NCBI GenBank assembly: GCA_010015675.1
Contig: ML976977.1
Location: 1,012,739-1,028,491, forward strand
DNA from: Byssothecium circinans
Taxonomy: Eukaryota > Ascomycota > Dothideomycetes > Pleosporales > Massarinaceae
Length of the DNA stretch: 15,753 nucleotides
Reading direction: 5' to 3'
Shown: positions 9,101-15,753 of the stretch, piece by piece
Layout: each line of letters opens with the position of its first letter
Numbering within the stretch: the stretch's first letter is position 1
Position numbers and translations under genes: made by a program
Notes under the pieces: generated by a model
Seen by the model: the letters and a program-made list of their open reading frames with translations, nothing else
What the model was told of the DNA's origin: nothing
Databases searched by the model: none

Positions 9101-10157
9101 TCAACCTCCCATGCCTTGGTCTCTGACATCCTCCACAACTTTACCAGGCGATCGTCCCCAGCCGAAACAATCAAAGGGAGCGTGGGATGGAAAGCGACCC
9201 AATTGACACCGCGGTCATGGCCCTCCAGCACGAACTTGACTACCGCGTCCGTATTTCCAAACATATCGGCCTGGTTCTGGTTCGAGCGCGCCATCTGGTC
9301 TTCGAACGACGTAGATGTTGGCGCCGAATGCTTCTTCCTCAAGCCTGAAATATCCCACACGCGGACGGACTGGTCGAGCGACGCGGAAACGATGAGGTCT
9401 TCCTTGGGGTGGAACTGCGCGCACATGGTGTAGTGGTTGTGGCCGGTCATTGTACATACTGGGTGGGGTTAGGTGCATTCGACGGCTGGCGCATGAAACT
9501 TACTTAATGACCCTACATTTGTTAGCAGGTACGACGTTTGGGACAAGGGGAAAACTTACGGTTCTGCCAGTTCCAGATACGAATCGTCTCTGCAGCAGAC
9601 ATCAGCATGTTGTTCATCCTCGCTTAGCGCCAGCTTACGGTCGTCGGAGCTGCTCAATATCCACGGCAGCTCATGGTGGAAGAACACGGTGCGGACATAG
9701 TCGAGATGGCCGTTCAGTGTGAACAGACACCGGCGGGTCTGGTATGACCAGACCTTGATCTTGTAGTCATCTCCGCCAGAGACGAACCTGTTCAGTCTCA
9801 GTACCAGCTCCTGCCCGCCCTGGGAACTATTGTTTATGCTCACAATGGTTGCGTCTTGTGGAAGTCTATGCCGCGGACCGGCCCGTCGTGTTCTTCAAAG
9901 CGGTCGATCAGGGTCCCCATGCGGTAGTCCCACAATTGGATGGTGGAGGAGTGCAGCGAGACGAGAATCCATGGCCTAGAGGGCGGTGGTCAGTGGCGAA
10001 TGCAGTGCGGGAGAAGGGCAGAATTACCTCTTGGGGTGGAAAGCAATACCCTTGGCCCTTGAGGATTTTGATTCAAACTGCGCAGAGTTAGCTATCTGGG
10101 GGAGTGCACTGCGGGGAGCTAGCTGCGTGCCTTGGTCAACATATTCGGGGACGACAT
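6144..10157 (-). CDS. COPA: Coatomer subunit alpha (alpha-COP)
   Basis: This is the alpha subunit of the COPI vesicle coat, which recognises dilysine cargo signals and drives Golgi-to-ER retrograde transport. I reconstruct eight exons on the minus strand: 10157-10131, 10077-10028, 9975-9844, 9787-9639, 9589-9560, 9512-9504, 9458-6733 and 6680-6144. They sum to 3660 nt, or 1219 residues, against about 1201 in yeast Ret1 and 1224 in human COPA. The protein starts [19 protein letters not shown], the family N-terminus. WD40 repeats follow over about residues 1-330 (for example [31 protein letters not shown] and [12 protein letters not shown]), then the second WD and helical coatomer region. An acidic linker lies at about 848-902, and the conserved C-terminal domain ends with a Cys-containing segment ([19 protein letters not shown]). 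Intron 1 uses a GC donor and exon 6 is only nine bases long. All other introns are GT-AG, 45-56 bp. The gene looks intact and essential; its neighbours suggest no special role. Confidence 0.96.
9504..9512 (-). other. Nine-base micro-exon (exon 6) of the coatomer alpha gene
   Basis: The nine bases GGTCATTAA on the minus strand are bounded by AAATGTAG upstream and GTAAGT downstream, between introns of 47 and 45 bp. Including them yields QNRSLICTMTGH, which aligns without a gap to the family sequence around QNRS..C..LTGHNH. Skipping them keeps the frame but gives QNLCTM, three residues short in a conserved WD40 strand. Both flanking introns carry CTAAC-type branch points. Confidence 0.85.
10078..10130 (-). 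other. Non-canonical GC-AG intron 1 of the coatomer alpha gene
   Basis: After codon 9 (AAG, Lys) the minus strand reads GCACGCAG and then an in-frame TAG, so splicing must happen before the stop. No GT is available between the ATG and that stop that restores the family sequence. Using the GC donor and the acceptor GCGCAG, preceded by the branch-point-like GCTAAC, joins Lys9 directly to [10 protein letters not shown], exactly the conserved N-terminus. The intron is 53 bp. Confidence 0.85.
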
Positions 10158-11383
10158 GCTGGCGGTGGAGTGGGAGAAGCCGCAGCCCCCGTGTGCGCGC
10201 GGAGGGGTTCAATCGGCCGAGGCAATGGCGGCAGACGGAAGAAGATGCGTATAGAGAGAAAACAACAGCGTGTTATGGTGTTCTATCCGGTACTGCTGCC
10301 TCGACCTGCCACCGCTCCTGCCCAAGCAATGTGGCCGTTCGGAATTCGGTCAGGGCTTACGTAAGGAGGTCGCTAAGCCCAATATGATTTAGCGCATCTC
10401 CCCCGCTACACGTGACCTGCGGATGTCCAGAAGTCAACATCAAGAATGGATATCCACACGTGCAGCATGCAACCCAGGGCAAACAATCTGAGACTTGAGA
10501 CTAGAGCGGTTCGGACCTATTTTCGTCGCAGAGCCGCACTCTGACTCCTCACCGTCGTCCGCTGCGAGGCCGGCTTCTTCATGACACCAGTTGACCACTT
10601 GCCCCCCACCACATCACATCACATCAGCCAGCAGTCCGCCAGTAACCACCGCCAGCGCTCCCCAGTGTCCCCCCAGCAGCCCTGCGCCTGCAACTCGCAA
10701 TTTGCAATTCTGCATTGTCTGGTCATTGGACGCCGCCGTTGTGTGCAGACGCAAGGTGAGATTGTCCGACTCTGCATTTGCACGCTGGCACGCTTGAACC
10801 GCTAATCGCTGGCGAACACGGCATTCGGGCAGAGCAGGGAAGAACTTCTGCAAATTGACCCGCTTTCCAGCTCGCCAGCGCAGCGCTCCAACGCTGATGA
10901 ATATCTGGCCCTCTCGCCCAAATCCCACGCTCTAGGGAACACAGCAGGCCCGCCTCTTTGCCTTCTCTTCATTCACCCCTCCCCATTCGGCCACCACTAC
11001 GCACTGTGTCCGAATTGTCCGCTCTCTGTGGCTAATCTGGTCCCCCGACCTGCAATTCCTGCATTGCCGCCTATAACATATCTGTTTCCTACACCTGTAC
11101 GATAAGCCAAGCCTTGCAGGGTTGGACCTGTAAAACTCTCCCACCTACCCGCCTTCGACTGGCTCAGACATCGCAGTCAAACGCTTCCGAATCACTTCTA
11201 GAAAATGATACTGTCCGCAAAACTCTCACCTCACATATCATCGCACATCAGACCTTTCCGTCGGACCTTCATTCCCTGATTCCTAGAGCATTCGACCGCT
11301 TCTGTGAGCACCATTTGTGCTCGTTGGCGAGCCTTGCTGCTTCTCACCGGTGAACGTCACCACCACCACCACCCCCCTCTATC
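10158..11383. promoter_or_regulatory. Divergent intergenic region between the coatomer gene and the 306-residue gene
   Basis: The two genes are transcribed away from each other, so this 1.2-kb region must contain both promoters and 5' untranslated regions. It is rich in C and T on the plus strand towards the right-hand gene, ending with a CACCACCACC run just before its ATG. One inverted CCAAT pentamer (ATTGG) lies at 10725-10729. I see no convincing TATA box. Small frames inside it are unrecognised and are probably not genes. Confidence 0.55.
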
Positions 11384-12304
11384 ATGGAGACCACCGACCC
11401 CCCGCCAGCCTACACTTTTGCGGACGGCCACCCGACATCGCCGCCCATGACACCCGGTTCGCGCACCCAGGCTCGCTTTCCGCCGCAGACCAGCCATACC
11501 TCGCCAATCTACAAGCGCATGGGCGTGGGACGGTTCGCGCAGTCTCCTCCATTGGAGTTCATTGAGCCCATCGGCCAAGGACCGCATTTCAACTTCACTC
11601 GACAACAGTCGAGAGGAGCATCTCCGTCCACAGCCTCTGGACGAGCCTGCGCAACCACACCTCAAGACTCCGAAGACAGTTCGGCAGACGAATCCGACGA
11701 AGAAAGTGAACTTGAAGAAATAAAACCGTCTCGGACAGTTGACGAGGCTGACGTCACCTTCGTGCTGGAAGAACTGGGAAGCAGCGAGGATGGGTACGAC
11801 AGTGACGTAGAGGTTGTGCAACCTACCCACTGTGAAGATGCGAAGAGTGAAAAGAGTGAAGGGATGATTGAAAAGTTCAAGGATATGCAAGTCCTTGAAG
11901 GTTCCTCTGACGAAGAAGAGAGGGACAGGATATACCGCAGGAAAAAGAAGCGCTGGAGTGCGGGCATATTCAAGCGAAGCCATAGCCAGAGCATCGAAGG
12001 TGACTCGAGCTACTCCGACAACGACCCACTTGACGATGTCGACTCCACCGCTCGCCGCCTACGCCGCAGAGTTCGAGGTCCTGCCGATCGCCGCGCGTCG
12101 CTCGTTTTCGAAGACAGAGGGTTTCCAAACTCGAACAATATCGCTGAGGTGGAAGAGCCAGAGGACGGCTGGATCCTGCATGCAAAAGGTCCTCCCTCGA
12201 TTCCATCAGACGATGCTTTTACACTCGATGAGCTCCCATTCTGGGAGGTAGAGGTGGTCTCGGAAGCGGAGGAAACGATGGATGTCGAATATGAATCTTC
12301 TTGA
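11384..12304 (+). CDS. Disordered protein with acidic and basic clusters, unknown function
   Basis: This is a 306-residue single-exon frame starting at ATCATGG, a good fungal start context, and ending TGA. It shows no catalytic domain, signal peptide or membrane segment. The N-terminal 90 residues are rich in Pro, Ser and Thr with TP and SP sites. Residues 93-113 are a Ser/Asp/Glu cluster (SEDSSADESDEESELEE), and a second acidic stretch spans 130-145. Residues 174-180 are a GSSDEEE casein-kinase-2-like site followed by a basic patch RRKKKRWSAGIFKRSHSQS (185-203). Then come DPLDDVD, a second Arg cluster RRLRRRVRG (224-232), and an ordered-looking tail DDAFTLDELPFWEVE. I recognise the general type as a conserved hypothetical protein of filamentous ascomycetes. 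The basic clusters could act in nuclear localisation, but that is inference. It is divergent from the coatomer gene. Confidence 0.8.
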   Translation: METTDPPPAYTFADGHPTSPPMTPGSRTQARFPPQTSHTSPIYKRMGVGRFAQSPPLEFIEPIGQGPHFNFTRQQSRGASPSTASGRACATTPQDSEDSSADESDEESELEEIKPSRTVDEADVTFVLEELGSSEDGYDSDVEVVQPTHCEDAKSEKSEGMIEKFKDMQVLEGSSDEEERDRIYRRKKKRWSAGIFKRSHSQSIEGDSSYSDNDPLDDVDSTARRLRRRVRGPADRRASLVFEDRGFPNSNNIAEVEEPEDGWILHAKGPPSIPSDDAFTLDELPFWEVEVVSEAEETMDVEYESS

Positions 12305-13219
12305 TCCTTACTGATAACGGCCTAATGTACGCCTGAACGACATCATGTCTCTCTTGTAGTTATGTTTTTTGTTCTAGATCTCTTGGTTAGCGAGTACTTT
12401 CAGCATTCATTAGTATGTTTAACTTATTGCATATTTTCTTACTGTCCTCATTCCGGCCGTTGTAAGCCTCAGCGCTGCGCGCACTTGGCGAGTGTGGAGG
12501 CTCAGCCGGCTCACGTGTGTTTCTCTGAAGCTTGTGTGTTTTGTTTGTTGTGAAATTGAGAGCCGCTGAGTTTCTGCTTACCAGTCGTTCTATTTATGGA
12601 TTGCTTACACAGATTAGTCTCGGCACTAGGGAACCTTGATCCGACAGATCCATCCTTCACCAACATCCGTCAACCAAGGCACCGCGAGAACAGGAGAAGG
12701 GTGGAATGTCATCTTGATCGAATTTAGCATGTATCATATACCTTAATTCCTCACTTGTCCTCTTAAGGGAGGCGGAAATAGATCCGCCTGCGATATCTAA
12801 GACACAATCAGCAAGACCAACTGCGACTCATAGGACTAACGTTCAGCACCCTCCAAATCCATGGAGTCCGTCACAAAAATACCCAAGGGCCGACACTCAC
12901 CACCATTTCCATGCTTCACGTACTTCTCTCGTACCCAGCGCCTAAAAGAGCTTACTCTCTAGTCGGAGTATCTACGCCGCACGGTCACAGCCACCATCGT
13001 CTGGCAGCGCCAGAGGCGTCAGCACCGAACCGCTCACCAGGTTGACGGCGTGCAAACAACGTTTCATATTAAACAAACAACCAATAGTATCTACAGCGCA
13101 TACTGACCTGCAGCTGTCATCGCTGTCAAAGAGACATGGTCATCACTAGTACGCTAAAGGTGGCAACCTGACGCTTGTACTCACACTTTGCTCAGCCCGA
13201 TGACCAACACGGATCTAAA

Positions 13220-13271
13220 CATACCCGTGGGCCACAGTGATTCTTTTCCATGGATGAGTATAACGGGTATG
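13220..13271. promoter_or_regulatory. 9-bp inverted repeat upstream of the cupin gene
   Basis: CATACCCGT at 13220-13228 is mirrored exactly by ACGGGTATG at 13263-13271, 34 bases apart, 36 bp before the TATA box. This could be paired sites for one regulator. No known binding motif is identified, so it is a candidate only. Confidence 0.3.
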
Positions 13272-13306
13272 ATCAGCAAGTATGTTTGGACATGGCGAGG
13301 TTGTTG

Positions 13307-13312
13307 TATAAA
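13307..13312 (+). promoter_or_regulatory. TATA box of the cupin gene
   Basis: TATAAA lies about 154 bp upstream of the ATG at 13466 and is followed by a C/T-rich leader (CTTCTTCATCTC, then TTCTTTCTCCTTCC) typical of well-expressed fungal genes. The start codon context is AAACATGG. Confidence 0.6.
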
Positions 13313-13465
13313 GACTGCTTGAACGACGATGTTGTAGTTTCTTCTTCATCTCATTATCTCCTTGCCTACAAAGCATAAAACCATACTTCAACTCCTCTTA
13401 TTCTTTCTCCTTCCTTCTTTCAATTCCAACACTATCTTTTAGATCCAACCAACCCAATTCTAAAC

Positions 13466-14355
13466 ATGGTCACCATCACCAAAGCTCTCATTGCTGGCCT
13501 CGCCATCGGCGCCGCGAACGCCTACCCCAGCCCAGCCGAGTCTGCTTCATCTGCAAAGGCCTCCGCTTCCGCGACCGCGACATCGACCGGCGCACCCGCA
13601 GCTACCCCCGACCCAGAAGCTCAAGCACAGCTCTTCCAAGACCTCTTCACCGCTCCGACGGCCGTCAAGCGCTTCCAGCGCCTTTTGTCCAACGATAAGA
13701 ACGGTGATACTCTACTCACCGGTGAAAGTTTGAAGGCGATGACTGTCTTCAACTTCAACGGGGCGAAGCCGAACGCAAATGCGACGGGGGGAGCTACCAA
13801 GTCCGCTGTACGTACTCTCCAGTCCGTCTTGCCTTCTCAATAATAGCAGGCTAACATACATACCAGAACATCGAAACCTTCCCCATCCTCACCAACCTCG
13901 GCATATCCACCACCCTCGGCTTCCTCAACGCCTGCGGCATCAACACGCCTCACGTGCACCCGCGCGCCACCGAATTCCTCACCGTCGTCGAGGGCACCGT
14001 GGACTTCGGCTACGTTCTCGAGAACGGCCTCGTCAAGGCCGGAACCCCCGAGATCGCCGGGAAACTCGAAAAGTTCGAAGGAACGGTGTTCCCTATGGGC
14101 TCCATCCACTACCAGTTCAATCCTACCTGTGACAACGCTGTGTTCGTTGCGGCGTTGAACTCTGAGGACCCGGGGACTAACCAGGTGGCTCAAGGCTTCT
14201 TCAACCTTAACGCTGGTGTTGTCAATGCGACGCTGGGGTTTCCGAAGACGATTGATGGGAAGAATATCGAGCAGTTCCGTCGTACTATTCCGGCGAATAT
14301 TGCGCAGGATATTGATAACTGCCTTGTTAAGTGCAAGAAAGGGAATGGGTACTAA
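13466..14355 (+). CDS. Secreted cupin, spherulin/germin-like
   Basis: The gene has two exons, 13466-13807 and 13867-14355, separated by a 59-bp GT-AG intron with the branch point GCTAAC. The product is 276 residues. It begins with a signal peptide (MVTITKALIAGLAIGAANA, probable cleavage before Tyr20), then a Ser/Ala/Thr-rich linker to about residue 50, then one germin-type cupin domain. Cupin motif 1 is GINTPHVHPRATEFLTVVEG, with metal ligands His143, His145 and Glu150. Motif 2 is GTVFPMGSIHYQFN, with His195. All four expected metal ligands are therefore present. Cys137, Cys202, Cys266 and Cys270 could form disulfides, and N-A-T glycosylation sequons are seen in the linker end and near residue 234. 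Germin-family relatives include manganese oxalate oxidases, superoxide dismutases and the slime-mould spherulation proteins; the activity here cannot be assigned. It is probably extracellular or in the cell wall. Confidence 0.92.
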
Positions 14356-15454
14356 GGGATTAGTTTAGTGGGGGTGGAGCGAGGAGCGGTTGCATGATGG
14401 GTACGCTTTGGTGAGGGCTTTGTTTGGGCTGTTTGGGGGTTGAGGGGTGTTCTCTTTGATGAGGTAGAGTGTGCCTTCTTTTTTGTCTCGTGTCTTTTTG
14501 CTTGTTCTGCATAGCGTACCTTATTACTTTCTTTTCGACTGTTTCCAATTGTCTGGGAAGAGATCGACTTCTTTAGAACTTTATACCTTTTCAAGGCGTC
14601 TATACCATGGATTCTTACTACAATTTGGCGACTGTCAACATTTGAATTGTTGGGCTTGTATTGCCGTTTTAGTCACGAAAGGTTAGCGTGGCTCTGATAG
14701 CACATTTGATTCAGGTATGCGCTCCTGATGGTTGAACCAGTTGAGAGGGAGGTGTAGGGAGCATTTTTCGAAAGATGGCTTGGAGGGCAGTCTGCGGGCC
14801 AAAGTAGTGAGTAATTAAGTTAGAGGATATAATTTGTTTGGTATTGAAGTTTTCAAGGGCGACGTAAAGAAGATAGGATCCTAGGGCATGGAAGAGGAGG
14901 GTGAACGATGCGCCCGCATTTGCAAACTCGGGATACCGAGGATCAGTTTTCGATTTTGAGGATGGCGGAGAGGAGAGAATATGAGATCATGCGGCTTCCG
15001 TACAATATGACTCTGAAGTAGGGATTACTCAGTGGATTGGTCAGTTGGGTCCGTACCACCGGCTCTCTTGAGAGTCACACATGACCCGTTCGCACCTACT
15101 CAGCTCCTCACTGCAACACTCGCATCTCTCCATCTGCGATACCCAGAACACAAGCCACATCTAAGATGCAAAATGCTCTTCATTTCGCAGCGACCGATAT
15201 GCATGTCCGTGTAATGAGATTGATGATACCTTGGCGCCGGGTGTGAGTCGAAGGAGTGGCTGAGTCAATCGGCGCACTCTAGAAAAGCCATGTCCTCCAT
15301 TACCGTGCCCGTGCGCGCAGCGACCCACGTCGCGCAACGATCCACGAACAACATGCTCACCACTTCAAAGATGAGGTTATTAAGCCACCCACAATAGCTA
15401 TTATCACGAGATCTTTTAGTGGAGTAATAAAGTAACGCTTGCGATCAATTTGTA
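14356..15454. other. Intergenic region between the cupin gene and the transposase tail
   Basis: The first few hundred bases are G/T-rich and probably contain the 3' end of the cupin transcript. No protein or RNA gene is recognisable. The rightmost part, perhaps from about 15360, where a more AT-rich stretch begins, should contain the terminal inverted repeat of the pogo-type element, but its boundary cannot be fixed without the other end. Confidence 0.5.
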
Positions 15455-15753
15455 CTATTTATATTTGCGCGGAAGGTTGATAGTACGGCCACGAGAGTTG
15501 ACTTTAGGTGGAGCAGCTGGTGCAGCTTCTGGGGACGCCGCGACAGCTGCAGAGCCGCCACTGCGTCTCTGGCGCTTATGCTTTGATGGAGGAGGACCTA
15601 AAGTTTTGCGCTTACCCTTTTGGGCAGTTTAAGATGCTCTCTTGGTGTTTTGGGCTTCGATTCGAGCAGCGCGCGCGGCCTCTTTCTCGGCCTTCTCCCT
15701 CTCCCTCACCACCTTGGCTGCCTCTCTCGCCACACGTCTCTCCTGAGCCTGCT
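15455..15753 (-). pseudogene. C-terminal tail of a pogo/Fot1-type transposase (window edge, one in-frame stop)
   Basis: On the minus strand, the frame entering at 15751 reads a charged Ala/Arg/Glu-rich helix (QAQERRVAREAAKVVRERE), then KGKRK, a basic KHKRQRR patch, an Ala/Pro-rich linker and the ending SRGRTINLPRKYK before the TAG at 15455-15457. This succession, closing with RGRTIxLPxKY, is characteristic of the C-termini of fungal Fot1/pogo-family DDE transposases. The catalytic core lies beyond the window. A TAA at 15629-15631 interrupts the frame between KRAS and TAQKGKRK and would remove the last 57 residues. It fits a single CAA-to-TAA change, but the rest of the tail is GC-rich and not RIP-damaged. 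The core may still be intact, so the element could be recent. Confidence 0.85.

Larger units (their letters stand above)
12305..13465. other. Intergenic region upstream of the cupin gene
   Basis: This gap holds the 3' region of the disordered-protein gene and the promoter of the cupin gene. No protein or RNA gene is recognisable; the longest frames are near 60 codons and lack known motifs. A 9-bp inverted repeat and a TATA box near the right end, with a pyrimidine-rich leader, are the only clear signals. Confidence 0.55.

Noticed and set aside
6877..9722. Many frames of 60-150 codons antisense to the coatomer gene
   Set aside because: They are shadows of a long conserved coding exon; none has a recognisable domain.
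13491..14193. Alternative-frame and antisense proteins over the cupin gene
   Set aside because: The spliced cupin frame with signal peptide and complete metal-binding motifs accounts for this sequence.
15301..15340. GC-rich hairpin GCGAC-CCAC-GTCGC as a terminator or RNA gene
   Set aside because: The stem is only 5 bp, alternative pairings exist, and there is no nearby transcript end or promoter to support it.

Overview
The window looks like nuclear DNA of a filamentous ascomycete (Pezizomycotina, probably a Dothideomycete). Introns are short (45-59 bp) with fungal branch points such as GCTAAC and CTGAC. The left end is degraded in the way repeat-induced point mutation (RIP) degrades DNA. 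Two fungal DNA-transposon remnants are present, together with a coatomer gene of fungal structure. The class-level placement is inferred from sequence style, not proven.

Layout. Positions 1-1610 are AT-rich, RIP-degraded DNA holding a dead Tc1/mariner transposase on the minus strand (about 392-1447), preceded by a short GC-rich repeat patch (about 301-357) and followed by a 19-bp tandem repeat (1452-1526). Positions 1611-4468 are mostly gene-free and contain a perfect (CA)30 microsatellite and a 14-bp palindrome. A minus-strand gene at 4469-5560 has a low-complexity His/Arg/Pro-rich N-terminus and a C-terminus resembling the RapZ C-terminal domain. The minus-strand gene for the alpha subunit of the COPI coat occupies 6144-10157; I reconstruct it as 8 exons and 7 introns, including a non-canonical GC-AG first intron and a 9-nt micro-exon. 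A 1.2-kb divergent intergenic region follows. Next come a plus-strand single-exon gene for a disordered protein of unknown function (11384-12304) and a plus-strand two-exon gene for a secreted cupin of the spherulin/germin type (13466-14355). The right edge cuts through the C-terminal tail of a pogo/Fot1-type transposase on the minus strand (15455-15751), which has one in-frame stop but no heavy RIP damage.

The genes do not form a cluster with a common function: coatomer alpha is a housekeeping trafficking gene, the cupin is a secreted protein, and the other two are of unknown role. The two transposon remnants contrast, one ancient and RIP-saturated and one nearly undamaged. I do not see a novel multi-gene system. 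The points most worth a second look are the RapZ-C-like fungal protein and the unusual splicing of the coatomer gene (GC donor and 9-nt exon).
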